Assembly (NCBI GenBank): GCA_001769855.1 | Contig: MEPP01000025.1 | Location: 1-64,000, forward strand | DNA: 64,000 bases | Source: Bdellovibrionales bacterium GWA2_49_15 | GTDB lineage: Bacteria; Bdellovibrionota; Bacteriovoracia; Bacteriovoracales; Bacteriovoracaceae | Reading direction: 5' to 3' | In this document: piece by piece, positions 55,599 to 64,000 of the stretch | Layout of the letters: the number at the start of each line of letters is the position of its first letter | Position numbering within the stretch: position 1 is the first letter of the stretch | Notes under the pieces: generated by a model | What the model was told of the DNA's origin: nothing | Database searches by the model: none | The model's input: the letters and a program-made list of their open reading frames with translations, nothing else | Made by a program: the position numbers and the translations under genes

Positions 55599-56270
55599 CT
55601 AATAAGGCAAGTCATTATTCACTCCGTTAAGGGCCAAGGCACTGAGAAGATTCTCGCGAATGATACTTTCATCAGTATTTGCATCAATCACTTTCAAGAC
55701 TTGCTTTTGCTTATAAAATTCAACCATCTCATCAATGGTCGATTTAAATACATCAATTCGATTCCTAATCACGGCCTCAGTATCATCTTTTCTATGAACC
55801 AGGGGTTCACCCGAAACATCACATACTCCAGGTCGTTTTGGAGGATGGCTGAGCAAGTTGTAGATCATCCCGCTCTTCGGAGCGACCCTGCGATTAGTGA
55901 TTCGCTGCACCAAAACTTCAAGATCTATCTTGAAATAAACTGTTTGAGTGGTGCATCCTCGAAGTAGGTGCTCGTCTAATAGTTTTGCCTGATTTAACGT
56001 TCTCGGAAAACCATCAAAAATAAAATGCCCTTTCGATGTATCGCAATTGGCCTTTAGAAGCTCTAATACGGTCATATCATCAACTAAATGACCTGCATCG
56101 ATAATACCTTTAACTCGCATTCCAAGTGACGAGCCCTTGCCAATTTCAGCTCTGAGCAGATCGCCTGTGGAAACATGCTTATAGCCAAAGTTCTTAACAA
56201 GATAACTTGCCTGTGTCCCTTTGCCTGAGCCGGGAGCACCTAAAAATATCAATTGTGGCTGGCGACCCAT
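55599..56270 (-). CDS. adk: Adenylate kinase
   Basis: A 223-residue enzyme interconverting AMP, ATP and ADP. P loop GAPGSGKGT (11-19), the nucleotide-binding DGFPRT, and the long LID (about 130-165, with SHPPKRPGV) without a zinc Cys set. Complete. It starts directly at the secY stop, with no gap. Confidence 0.96.
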   Translation of the reverse strand: MGRQPQLIFLGAPGSGKGTQASYLVKNFGYKHVSTGDLLRAEIGKGSSLGMRVKGIIDAGHLVDDMTVLELLKANCDTSKGHFIFDGFPRTLNQAKLLDEHLLRGCTTQTVYFKIDLEVLVQRITNRRVAPKSGMIYNLLSHPPKRPGVCDVSGEPLVHRKDDTEAVIRNRIDVFKSTIDEMVEFYKQKQVLKVIDANTDESIIRENLLSALALNGVNNDLPY

Positions 56271-57578
56271 CTAAAACCTTTTATTCATACCGCTGTATTT
56301 ACCACGCGATTTATAAGCACTTTCATAGCGATCTGAATAGAGAAACGCCTGGACGTTAAGCATTACTCGCATGGCGACTGAAACAAGAATCAGCATTGAA
56401 GTTCCACCGAAACGCGTGTTGGCACCGGTTAAAAGTGAAGGTGCCACACAGATAAAAACTAGATAAATTGCCGCAAAGAAAGTCAGTCGATACAAAATGA
56501 ACTCAAGGTATTCTTTGGTTTTTTGCCCGGGACGAACCCCTGGTACGAACGCATTATTTTTTTGCAATGATTCACTAATCCGCTTCGTCTTAAATTGTAT
56601 TGGCGCATAAAAATATGCCATATAGGTAATTAGAAAAGCGAAAAAAACATTAAAGAGTAGCTTGCCCGGGTACAGAGATTGTTGAATCAGATCAAGGTAT
56701 GGCTTGAGAAATGAACCTTGCGATACAAAAGACGCAAAAGTAGCTGGGGCTGCCAGAAGTGACGACGCCAGAATCGGAGGCATGACGCCACCCGTGTCTA
56801 CACGCATTGGTAGGGTTTGAGCACCGCCATATACGCGATTATTAACGACTTTTTTGGCATATTGCACGGGCACCGCTCGGTATGCTCTTTCAATAAATGA
56901 AACCAAATAAAATGTTCCGATAACGACCAGGAGGCCGAGCAATAGATTTATGCCTTGTAGCTCACCACTCCGATAGAGAGTTAACCTTTGGATAACTTCG
57001 GCAGGTAGCTCCACGGCAATACCTGTAAAAATAATCAGAGATACTCCATTTTCTAAGCCGTATTCTGTAATCCGTTCACCCAGCCAAAGAAGAAACATTG
57101 TCCCGCCTGCCAAAGTTATCATTGCAGTCAAGCGAAACAGCATGCCGGGATCTGGCACGACAGGCGCACCAGATGGACTTTTAAAGTTTTCAAAAACTGC
57201 AGCCAATCCGTAGCCTTGAACACAACATAAAATTACTGTTGCATAGCGGGTCCATTTCTGGATTTTCTTATGTCCGTCGCTGTCTTCCTGCAACTCCTGA
57301 ATCTGCGGGATGACTTCTCCTAGAAGAGAGAAAATAATTGATGTTGTAATATAGGGCATAATACCAAGCGCAAGCACGGAAAAGCGCTTAAAGGCACCGC
57401 CACTGAAGGTGTTGATTAGATCAAAAATTCCTCCAGCAGATTGTGCAAAATATGAATGGATGGCTGAGCCATCTATTCCAGGAACCGGAACCTGTGCAGC
57501 CAATCGATATACAACCAGCAACAGGAACGTCACGAAAATCTTTTTCTTGAGTTCCTCTAATTTTCCTTGAGAAAGCAT
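56271..57578 (-). CDS. secY: Preprotein translocase subunit SecY
   Basis: A 435-residue channel protein with ten membrane helices. Conserved features: an N-terminal cytoplasmic helix, the plug region after helix 1, and a cytoplasmic loop with PFF-type Arg (RSPARK-like region, FVPGVRPGQKT). It lies 29 bases after rplO and directly before adk, the spc operon order. Confidence 0.96.
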   Translation of the reverse strand: MLSQGKLEELKKKIFVTFLLLVVYRLAAQVPVPGIDGSAIHSYFAQSAGGIFDLINTFSGGAFKRFSVLALGIMPYITTSIIFSLLGEVIPQIQELQEDSDGHKKIQKWTRYATVILCCVQGYGLAAVFENFKSPSGAPVVPDPGMLFRLTAMITLAGGTMFLLWLGERITEYGLENGVSLIIFTGIAVELPAEVIQRLTLYRSGELQGINLLLGLLVVIGTFYLVSFIERAYRAVPVQYAKKVVNNRVYGGAQTLPMRVDTGGVMPPILASSLLAAPATFASFVSQGSFLKPYLDLIQQSLYPGKLLFNVFFAFLITYMAYFYAPIQFKTKRISESLQKNNAFVPGVRPGQKTKEYLEFILYRLTFFAAIYLVFICVAPSLLTGANTRFGGTSMLILVSVAMRVMLNVQAFLYSDRYESAYKSRGKYSGMNKRF

Positions 57579-57607
57579 TAAAAACTTCCTTTTCTACTTA
57601 TTGATAT

Positions 57608-58066
57608 CTATTTCTTATTAACGATCTTGCCACCAATCTTAAGAATGGCTTCCTCGGCTGACTTGGTGAATTTCTCCAGATTTACGAAGGTCAAAGGAGA
57701 TTTCAAAGTGCCATGGCCAAGAATTTTTACAGGTCTACTGCGGTCTTGCCCCTTGAGCAATCCTTTCTTAATTAGAATCTCTCGAGAGACTTCCTCCGTC
57801 GTAAAATGTTCAGAAATTTTCTTCAGATTTAGGACAGCATATTCAGTTTTAAAAGGTGCATTTCTGAAACCACGCTTTGGCAAACGCATATAAATTGGCA
57901 TCGTACCGCCCTCGAATCCAATGCGTGTTTGACCACTTTTACGAGCAGTTTGTCCCTTGCCACCCTTACCGGCAGTTTGCCCTTGACCCGAACCCATACC
58001 ACGACCAAGTCGTTTGATATTTCGATGGGCACCCTTTGGACTCTTCAAATTTTTTAAAGTTAACAT
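57608..58066 (-). CDS. rplO: 50S ribosomal protein L15
   Basis: A 152-residue protein with GRGMGSGQGQTAGKGGKGQ near the N-terminus and IGFEGGTMPIYMRLPKRGF. Standard, between rpmD and secY. Confidence 0.96.
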   Translation of the reverse strand: MLTLKNLKSPKGAHRNIKRLGRGMGSGQGQTAGKGGKGQTARKSGQTRIGFEGGTMPIYMRLPKRGFRNAPFKTEYAVLNLKKISEHFTTEEVSREILIKKGLLKGQDRSRPVKILGHGTLKSPLTFVNLEKFTKSAEEAILKIGGKIVNKK

Positions 58067-58085
58067 ATAACATCGCCTCTATGAT

Positions 58086-58265
58086 TTATTTAAAATCAAC
58101 CAAATGGATTACTTTTTTGATCATGCCGCGAACGCACGGTGTGTTTTCTAGTGTTCGTTCCTGGCCTATTTTTCTCAACCCAAGACCGAGAACGGTCGAC
58201 TTAACATGTTGTGGAGCCTTACATGTTGATTTCTTTAATTTTACTGTTATGGTTTTTGCAGCCAT
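58086..58265 (-). CDS. rpmD: 50S ribosomal protein L30
   Basis: A 59-residue protein, MAAKTITVKLKKS at the start and VRGMIKKVIHLVDF at the end, the ferredoxin-like L30 fold. It starts 21 bases after the rpsE stop and is too short to appear in a long-ORF list. Confidence 0.93.
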   Translation of the reverse strand: MAAKTITVKLKKSTCKAPQHVKSTVLGLGLRKIGQERTLENTPCVRGMIKKVIHLVDFK

Positions 58266-58286
58266 AAAATACCTCTCTATACAATA

Positions 58287-58895
58287 CTATTTCAGACGAA
58301 TACGTTTAATATCAATTCCTCTCATTGCCGCTATTTGTTCAGCTGAACGCAAGGCCCTAAGAGCGTCGAAAGTCGCTTTAACAACATTATGTGGGTTATT
58401 ATTTCTCACACTTTTGGTTAAAACGTTCTTCACTCCTGCCAATTCTAAAATAGAACGACATGCACCAGCAGCTTTAATCCCAGTACCTTCAGCGGCAGGT
58501 TTAAAAATAATTCTTCCGGCATCGTGAGTTCCGATGATCTGATGTGGAATTGTCCCCTTATCGAGGGAGACCTTAATCATATTGCGATGTGCAGCTTGAA
58601 TTGCCTTGCGAATTGCTTCAGGAACTTCGTTGGCCTTACCTAACCCAAACCCCACACTTCCTTTCTTGTCCCCAACAATCATGAGCGCAGAAAATGAAAA
58701 TCGGCGACCACCTTTCACGACTTTGGCAACTCGATTTACGGCAACGACCCTTTCTTCAATATCGGGATTTACAGTCGCTTGCTTCTTCTTGACCTGAATG
58801 CGCTTTTTCGGATGTTTCGCTTTTGCCCCTGCGGAAGCTTCATCATCACCACTTGCAACATCATCTTGATCATTTTTAACTTCGTCGCTACTCAT
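58287..58895 (-). CDS. rpsE: 30S ribosomal protein S5 with N-terminal extension
   Basis: A 202-residue S5. Residues about 1-40 are an extra acidic then lysine-rich segment not found in most S5 proteins. From residue 45 the standard fold follows: [31 protein letters not shown] and [11 protein letters not shown]. It lies 21 bases after rplR. Confidence 0.95.
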   Translation of the reverse strand: MSSDEVKNDQDDVASGDDEASAGAKAKHPKKRIQVKKKQATVNPDIEERVVAVNRVAKVVKGGRRFSFSALMIVGDKKGSVGFGLGKANEVPEAIRKAIQAAHRNMIKVSLDKGTIPHQIIGTHDAGRIIFKPAAEGTGIKAAGACRSILELAGVKNVLTKSVRNNNPHNVVKATFDALRALRSAEQIAAMRGIDIKRIRLK

Positions 58896-58916
58896 CAGTT
58901 TTCCCCACGAAAATAA

Positions 58917-59291
58917 TTAGAATTTAATTCCTGTTTCTCGGACTGCATTGGCTAATGCAGCCACTACGCCAGTATACTTATATCCATTTCTATCAAACAC
59001 AACTGTACTTATCTTTCTACTGTTAAGTTCTTTGCCAATTTCTTTACCAAGGACAATGGCTGCTTCTTTATTGCTGCCAGTGACTGGAGCATTTTTGCCA
59101 AAGGTTTTAACTGCAAAAAGAGTGCGAGCCGAAGCATCGTCAATAACTTGCACAAATAAGTTCGTATTCGACTTATTAAGGCAAAGTCTTGGACGCTCGG
59201 CAGAGCCAATGACACTTTTACGAATCACTAACTTTCGACGAACTCGTCTTGCAAGTGACGCATTTTGAATTCTTTCTTGTGGTTTTCTCAT
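58917..59291 (-). CDS. rplR: 50S ribosomal protein L18
   Basis: A 124-residue 5S rRNA-binding protein with RPRLCLNKSNTNLFVQVIDD and FDRNGYKYTGVVAALANAVRETGI. Standard. The 56-bp gap from rplF is the longest in this part of the operon. Confidence 0.95.
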   Translation of the reverse strand: MRKPQERIQNASLARRVRRKLVIRKSVIGSAERPRLCLNKSNTNLFVQVIDDASARTLFAVKTFGKNAPVTGSNKEAAIVLGKEIGKELNSRKISTVVFDRNGYKYTGVVAALANAVRETGIKF

Positions 59292-59347
59292 AAACTCATC
59301 CCATCTTTTGATCTATTGGAGCAAGCTCTTAGATCTTCTTTCGTTAA

Positions 59348-59890
59348 CTATTTTGCTTTTGCTGCAGCCTTACCAGCTTTTCTTACAATCACTTCATCAA
59401 GATACTTCAACCCTTTGCCTTTATAAGGCTCTGGCGGTCTAAAGGAACGGACTTTAGCAGCGACAAAACCAACCAATTCCTTATCGCAACCGTAAATTTC
59501 TACTTGATTTTTATTTATTTTTGCCTCTATCCCCTTGGGCAACTGATAATCAATTGCATGCGAGTGTCCCAGGTTCAAAGTGAGCATGTCGCCTTTTACA
59601 GCGGCCTTATAACCTACACCATTAAATTCCAGGGCCTTCATAAATCCGGTGCTTACACCAAACACCATGTTATTAAGAAGGGTTCTAGCTGTACCCCATT
59701 GAATACTTGCTTCCTTCGTTTTTTTCACAGGGAGCACCTGCAATGCCTTGCCTTCTAATTTAATAGAAACAAGCGGGTTGAATGTGTAGGACATCTGCCC
59801 CTTTGGTCCCTTTACAGAAACATCCGATTTATTAATCTTTACTTCAACCTTATCAGGTAAACCAATTGGTTTTTTTCCAATCCGCGACAT
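59348..59890 (-). CDS. rplF: 50S ribosomal protein L6
   Basis: A 180-residue protein starting MSRIGKKPIGLPDKV, with LGHSHAIDYQLPKGIEA in the second domain and PPEPYKGKGLKY near the end. Standard length, between rpsH and rplR. Confidence 0.96.
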   Translation of the reverse strand: MSRIGKKPIGLPDKVEVKINKSDVSVKGPKGQMSYTFNPLVSIKLEGKALQVLPVKKTKEASIQWGTARTLLNNMVFGVSTGFMKALEFNGVGYKAAVKGDMLTLNLGHSHAIDYQLPKGIEAKINKNQVEIYGCDKELVGFVAAKVRSFRPPEPYKGKGLKYLDEVIVRKAGKAAAKAK

Positions 59891-59911
59891 AAATTGCCTC
59901 TCAATATAAAA

Positions 59912-60295
59912 TCACCAAACGTTACAAATAATTTCGCCACCAGTTTTCAGTTTTTTTGCTTCTCGGGAAGACACCACGCCTTTCGACGTGGATAAAATTG
60001 AAATACCAAGTCCACTTAGGACCCTAGGCACTTCCTTATAACTCGAATATCGTCTCAATCCAGGAGTTGAAATTCGATCTAACCCTTGAATTGCATCTTC
60101 CTTCAATAAAACCTTTAAATTAATCTCTGCATCGCCTTTGGCAATAATTTTGAAAGACCTAATGTACCCCTCTTCCTTCAGAATCTTGCACACATTGGCT
60201 TTCAGTTTGCTTGCAGGAAATTCCACTCTATCTTTGCCTGCTTTTGCGGCGTTTCGAATTCGAGTTAACATATCTGCAATTGGATCAGTCATCAT
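59912..60295 (-). CDS. rpsH: 30S ribosomal protein S8
   Basis: A 127-residue protein with TDPIADMLTRIRNA at the start and the RNA-binding end STSKGVVSSREAKK, GGEIICNVW. Two ATGs in a row at 60295/60292 make the start ambiguous by one residue. Confidence 0.96.
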   Translation of the reverse strand: MMTDPIADMLTRIRNAAKAGKDRVEFPASKLKANVCKILKEEGYIRSFKIIAKGDAEINLKVLLKEDAIQGLDRISTPGLRRYSSYKEVPRVLSGLGISILSTSKGVVSSREAKKLKTGGEIICNVW

Positions 60296-60317
60296 AAAAT
60301 TAATTCTCCCAACAAAA

Positions 60318-60623
60318 TTACCAACTAGATTTAGTCACACCAGGTAACATCCCCGTCAGAGCCAATTCCCTGAACTTAATACGGCAGAGACGAAAAGTTC
60401 TGTAGTATCCACGAGGTCTCCCCGTAATCGCACAGCGATTGCGCACTCTTATTTTCGCAGAATTTCTTGGCAACTTTTGCAGTCCAATCTGTGCCTGTAT
60501 TCTTTCATCCTCGGAAAGTTTTACATCTTTAGCACGCAACCGAAGTTCCCCTCGCCGCGTTTTATACTTCTCACTCATTTTTTTTCTACGTTCGTTCTTA
60601 ACGACTGTTGAAAGCTTTGCCAT
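60318..60623 (-). CDS. rpsN: 30S ribosomal protein S14 (long, non-zinc form)
   Basis: A 101-residue S14, the long type without the CXXC zinc set: [27 protein letters not shown] and the end [11 protein letters not shown]. Standard, between rplE and rpsH. Confidence 0.96.
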   Translation of the reverse strand: MAKLSTVVKNERRKKMSEKYKTRRGELRLRAKDVKLSEDERIQAQIGLQKLPRNSAKIRVRNRCAITGRPRGYYRTFRLCRIKFRELALTGMLPGVTKSSW

Positions 60624-60646
60624 GACTCTATTACTCCGTTAGCTAG

Positions 60647-61192
60647 TTAATTCGCCCTAAAAGGCATTCCAAACCGTGCAAGTAGTTCACGTCCTTCTTC
60701 ATTTGATTTTGCTGTTGTCACAATGCAAATACCCAAACCACGAACAGCATCAATTTTATCGTAGTTAATTTCAGGGAAAATGATTTGCTCTTTCATGCCC
60801 AATGTATAGTTTCCACGCCCATCGAATGCCCGTGGTGAAATCCCACGAAAGTCGCGCACTCTTGGCAAGGATACGGAAATCAATCTATCCAAAAATTCAT
60901 ACATCATATTCCCGCGTAAAGTTACAGAAGCTCCAATGGCTTGGCCTTCACGAACTTTAAAGGTGGCAATAGATTTTTTTGCTCTTGCAACAACAGGTTT
61001 CTGTCCGGTAATCGTTGCCAAATCACTTATAATAGAGTCGACCACCTTAGAGTTACTAACTGCTTCGCGCGTGCAGCAGTTAACAATTATCTTTGTCACC
61101 TTCGGAACCTGATGAACATTCTTGTAGGCAAACTTGGTCATAAGATCACGTTTTATTTCTTTATCGTACATTTCATTCAATCTAGATTTCAT
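60647..61192 (-). CDS. rplE: 50S ribosomal protein L5
   Basis: A 181-residue 5S rRNA-binding protein with [18 protein letters not shown] and [17 protein letters not shown]. The frame is open to 61225, but ATG 61192 has GAGG upstream and gives the family length. It lies 11 bases after the rplX gene. Confidence 0.96.
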   Translation of the reverse strand: MKSRLNEMYDKEIKRDLMTKFAYKNVHQVPKVTKIIVNCCTREAVSNSKVVDSIISDLATITGQKPVVARAKKSIATFKVREGQAIGASVTLRGNMMYEFLDRLISVSLPRVRDFRGISPRAFDGRGNYTLGMKEQIIFPEINYDKIDAVRGLGICIVTTAKSNEEGRELLARFGMPFRAN

Positions 61193-61203
61193 ACATGCCT
61201 CAT

Positions 61204-61515
61204 TTATTTCAATGCCGATCCACACTTAACCAGCACTCTAACTTTCTTTCCACCCTGCTCAGCAATTTTTACACGACCCGCTTTCTGAGATTTAGGGCTA
61301 ACAACGCCAACCGTACTTATTGCAATTGAGCGCTCAGCCTCAACAAAACCGCCATTGGGGTTAGCCTGAGATGGTCGCATTGCTTTTTTGCGCAGGTTTA
61401 CACCCTTCACCAACACACGGCCATTTTTATAATCAAGTTTCAAAATGAGACCTCGTTTTCCCTTATCGCGCCCACTTCGAACCAGTACCTCATCATTAAT
61501 TTTTAACTTTTGCAT
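61204..61515 (-). CDS. rplX: 50S ribosomal protein L24
   Basis: A 103-residue KOW-domain protein: [35 protein letters not shown]. Standard. Confidence 0.96.
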   Translation of the reverse strand: MQKLKINDEVLVRSGRDKGKRGLILKLDYKNGRVLVKGVNLRKKAMRPSQANPNGGFVEAERSIAISTVGVVSPKSQKAGRVKIAEQGGKKVRVLVKCGSALK

Positions 61516-61536
61516 AAAACCCTCTGCCTATCCTAA

Positions 61537-61905
61537 TTAAAGAACTTCTGGTGCAAGCGAACAGATTTTCGTAAAATTTTTCGCTCGCAACTCTCTTGCA
61601 ACTGGTCCAAAAATACGTGTGCCAAGTGGTTCATTGTCAGCACCAAGCAACACAACGCCATTGGAATCAAAAGTGATATAAGATCCATCCTCGCGGCGTA
61701 TTGGAAAAGTTGTGCGCACAATGACGCCTTTCTTCACTTCACCCTTCTTAATTTTGCCCCCGGCTTGAACCTGCTGAATGGCCACAACGATAATATCGCC
61801 GATACTTGCAGATACTCGCTTAGAACCGCCCAACACTTTAATACAAGTCGCTGTTCGTGCTCCGCTATTATCAGCCACTTCAAGATTTGTTTGCATTTGA
61901 ATCAT
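61537..61905 (-). CDS. rplN: 50S ribosomal protein L14
   Basis: A 122-residue protein with [17 protein letters not shown] and [13 protein letters not shown]. Highly conserved and complete, between rpsQ and rplX. Confidence 0.97.
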   Translation of the reverse strand: MIQMQTNLEVADNSGARTATCIKVLGGSKRVSASIGDIIVVAIQQVQAGGKIKKGEVKKGVIVRTTFPIRREDGSYITFDSNGVVLLGADNEPLGTRIFGPVARELRAKNFTKICSLAPEVL

Positions 61906-61927
61906 ATGCCACTCCGCAAAACTAAAA

Positions 61928-62179
61928 TTATTTTACTATCGAAAAAAGTTCCCATCTTTTCAATGCTGAGAACGGACGAGACTCAATTATTACTACCTTA
62001 TCCCCAGTCTTAGCTGTCTTAGCTTCATCATGGGCATGGTACTTTTTTGTTTGGTTTACAAACTTTCCATAATCTCCATGCTTAAACCTGCGAGTGACTG
62101 ACACAACAATCGTTTTTGCAGTCTTGTCACTTACAACCGTTCCTTCCAATTTTCTTTTAAACTTTGCTACATCACTCAT
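61928..62179 (-). CDS. rpsQ: 30S ribosomal protein S17
   Basis: An 83-residue OB-fold protein: [16 protein letters not shown] and [18 protein letters not shown]. Standard. Confidence 0.96.
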   Translation of the reverse strand: MSDVAKFKRKLEGTVVSDKTAKTIVVSVTRRFKHGDYGKFVNQTKKYHAHDEAKTAKTGDKVVIIESRPFSALKRWELFSIVK

Positions 62180-62192
62180 GGCTCAACCCGCT

Positions 62193-62387
62193 TTATTTTT
62201 TTAATTTAGCCGTTCTTTCTGTTAAAAGTCGTGCAACCGTCGTACGCAATTCCTTCTTCAAATGTGGTTTGGTCAACCCTGAAGTAAATCGCTGGATCTT
62301 TATGTCGAACAATTGCTTCTGTAAATCGGCAATCTTACTATCCAACGCTTTTACATCCATTTTTTTAATATCTTGCTGCTCTAACAT
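62193..62387 (-). CDS. rpmC: 50S ribosomal protein L29
   Basis: A 64-residue helical protein with LRTTVARLLTERTAK at the C-terminus, the L29 signature. It follows rplP by 13 bases. Confidence 0.93.
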   Translation of the reverse strand: MLEQQDIKKMDVKALDSKIADLQKQLFDIKIQRFTSGLTKPHLKKELRTTVARLLTERTAKLKK

Positions 62388-62400
62388 TTTATACCCCCAA

Positions 62401-62856
62401 TCACTCAGCTTCTTTGGCCGAAGTTTTACTTGCCGCAGGAGCCGCTGCCAACTCTGTTTTCACAATTTTCGTTTTCACTGACAGCTTGTACTTAGCAAGC
62501 TTCAAAGCTTCAATGCTTGATTGCCCATCAGTATGTTTAATCTCAAACAGAATACGGCCAGGCTTAATTACGGCAACCCAACTTTCTGGGGATCCTTTAC
62601 CTGACCCCATTCGAACCTCAGCGGGTTTCTTTGTCAGAACTTTATCTGGGAAAATTCTGATCCAAACTTGCCCACCTCTTTTAATCGATCTCGTCATAGC
62701 AATACGAGCTGCTTCAATCTGGCGATTTGTGACGAATCCAGGAACGAGAGCCTGGAGACCGTAATCACCGTAAAATAGTGTATTTCCGCCCTTAGCCTTT
62801 CCCCTATTGCGGCCCTTCTGATGCTTTCTCCATTTTACTTTTTTAGGACTTAACAT
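62401..62856 (-). CDS. rplP: 50S ribosomal protein L16
   Basis: A 151-residue protein: [49 protein letters not shown] short Ala/Lys-rich C-terminal extension of about 15 residues goes beyond the usual length. It lies between rpsC and rpmC. Confidence 0.96.
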   Translation of the reverse strand: MLSPKKVKWRKHQKGRNRGKAKGGNTLFYGDYGLQALVPGFVTNRQIEAARIAMTRSIKRGGQVWIRIFPDKVLTKKPAEVRMGSGKGSPESWVAVIKPGRILFEIKHTDGQSSIEALKLAKYKLSVKTKIVKTELAAAPAASKTSAKEAE

Positions 62857-62884
62857 ATGCTTTCCTCAATTAATCCGCTTAACC

Positions 62885-63511
62885 TTATTGATAAATTTCG
62901 CCCTTATACACCCATACTTTCACACCGATGGCCCCATAGGTCGTCTGAGCTGTTGCAACGTTGTAATCAATATCTGCTCGCAATGTATGCAAAGGCACTT
63001 TTCGTTCCGAATAACCCTCAACTCGAGCCATATCTGCCCCACCTAATCGACCAGAAACTTTCACCTTAATTCCCTTCACTCCTGCTCGAAACGCAGCCTG
63101 CATCACTTTTTTCATGGCCCTTCGGAATGCCACACGTTTTTCCAGCTGTTGTGCAATATTTTCTGCAATTAATTTTGCATCGGCATCAGGTCTTTTCACC
63201 TCGGCAATATTAAAAATCACATTGCCTTTGCCAACTTTCTTCAATTCTGCTCGAATCTTATCGATCCCAGTTCCTTTTTTGCCAATAGCGACTCCGGGTC
63301 TTGCCGTATAGACAGTCACCTTAATTTGATCAGATGTCCTTGAAATTTCGGTTTTAGACACAGCGGCATTTTTCATGGTGTCTTCAATGAACTTCCGAAT
63401 TGCAATATCTTCATGAAGTGCATTAGCATAACCTTGCTTAGCATACCAGGTTGAATGCCACGTTTTAATGTAACCCAATCTGAGACCATACGGATTTACT
63501 TTCTGCCCCAT
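62885..63511 (-). CDS. rpsC: 30S ribosomal protein S3
   Basis: A 208-residue KH-domain protein: MGQKVNPYGLRLGYIKTWHSTWYA, RPGVAIGKKGTGIDK, and YGAIGVKVWVYKGE at the end. Standard length, between rplV and rplP. Confidence 0.96.
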   Translation of the reverse strand: MGQKVNPYGLRLGYIKTWHSTWYAKQGYANALHEDIAIRKFIEDTMKNAAVSKTEISRTSDQIKVTVYTARPGVAIGKKGTGIDKIRAELKKVGKGNVIFNIAEVKRPDADAKLIAENIAQQLEKRVAFRRAMKKVMQAAFRAGVKGIKVKVSGRLGGADMARVEGYSERKVPLHTLRADIDYNVATAQTTYGAIGVKVWVYKGEIYQ

Positions 63512-63531
63512 TATCCCTTCCTTATTCCTTA

Positions 63532-63867
63532 TTAAGCTTCTTTTAGTTCAACATATACATGTGAACTTCGTTTTCTGATGCGGTAGGCACGCCCCTGGGC
63601 CCTCGCCTGAATTCTTTTCAGCATCGGACCCTCATTAGCATAGATGGTGCCAATTACCAAATTCTCGAGATCATACTTCTGAGTTCCTTGAGCTATTGCC
63701 AGCCCGCTATTAAGAAGTTTCGTCAAAACGATGGCAATTTCTCGCTTTTCGCAAAAACGCAGCACCTTTAAAGCCTCAGAAACTTTTTTATCCCTAACTA
63801 GATCGCAAACCTGACGCACCTTTTGTGGGCCAATTCCAATCTTGTTACTTTTCACTATGATAGACAT
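63532..63867 (-). CDS. rplV: 50S ribosomal protein L22
   Basis: A 111-residue protein with SNKIGIGPQKVRQVCDLVR and the C-terminal hairpin RIQARAQGRAYRIRKRSSHVYV. Standard. Confidence 0.96.
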   Translation of the reverse strand: MSIIVKSNKIGIGPQKVRQVCDLVRDKKVSEALKVLRFCEKREIAIVLTKLLNSGLAIAQGTQKYDLENLVIGTIYANEGPMLKRIQARAQGRAYRIRKRSSHVYVELKEA

Positions 63868-63886
63868 AATAATCCCCTTCTAAATC

Positions 63887-64000
63887 TTACTCAGCTGGCT
63901 TCTCAACTTTTTTATCGGCAGCTGTATGACCATGGAACTGACGTGTATGTGAAAATTCACCCAGTTTGTGCCCAATCATGTTATCCGTTACATAAACAGG
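63887..64000 (-). CDS. rpsS: 30S ribosomal protein S19 (5' cut by window edge)
   Basis: The last 37 codons and the stop of rpsS are present: [17 protein letters not shown], then [13 protein letters not shown] and a Lys/Glu end. The start lies beyond the window. Confidence 0.93.
   Translation of the reverse strand, partial: PVYVTDNMIGHKLGEFSHTRQFHGHTAADKKVEKPAE

Overview
The window looks like the chromosome of a Gram-negative bacterium of the Bdellovibrio/Bacteriovorax type (Bdellovibrionota). This is an inference. The grounds are the dense run of FHA-domain proteins, a TadC-like protein, a response regulator with a C-terminal helix of the kind common in delta-like bacteria, a propionyl-CoA/methylmalonyl-CoA module, and many small lipoproteins and secreted proteins of unknown function. 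Most of it is ordinary chromosomal coding sequence. The clearly accessory stretch is about 4.1-6.5 kb.

Layout. 0-4.1 kb: the end of an unknown gene, a PhoR/PhoB-like two-component pair, and a secreted protein with one CXXCH heme motif. 4.1-6.5 kb: an accessory pocket next to a tRNA-Arg(CCU) gene. It holds a RHH antitoxin - RelE toxin - winged-helix cassette, a decayed second copy of that cassette, and three identical 16-bp copies of the tRNA 3' end plus one inverted copy. 6.5-18 kb: housekeeping and envelope genes (YihY/BrkB, YggT, FtsB-like, aspS, slyD, penicillin acylase, tautomerase, tRNA-Pro, rdgB-rph, birA). The birA gene appears to lack an ATG/GTG/TTG start. 18-27 kb: a minus-strand signalling cluster: response regulator, PP2C phosphatase, three FHA membrane proteins, a DUF192 protein, and a TadC-like protein fused to periplasmic Sel1-like repeats. 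27-38 kb: nagZ, a lipoprotein, a PilZ protein, mreB, a 34-residue very basic peptide gene with its own promoter, an LpoA-like lipoprotein, grpE-dnaK-dnaJ and hemW. 38-52 kb: an M16 peptidase, methylmalonyl-CoA mutase and MeaB, several small envelope proteins, a three-gene biotin-dependent acyl-CoA carboxylase, and a sigma54 activator. 52.2-64 kb: the S10-spc-alpha ribosomal protein superoperon, from rpsS (cut by the window edge) to rplQ, including secY, adk, infA and rpoA.

How the genes work together. The carboxylase (48843-50405, 47416-48846, 46904-47419) with the mutase and MeaB (41723-44815) can convert propionyl-CoA to succinyl-CoA. The biotin ligase at 17350-18075 could biotinylate the carrier Lys134 of the carboxylase. 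PP2C plus FHA proteins point to phosphothreonine signalling, but no Ser/Thr kinase is encoded here. MreB, NagZ, the LpoA-like protein, FtsB-like protein and penicillin acylase deal with cell wall and shape. All calls come from reading the sequence. No database search was run.
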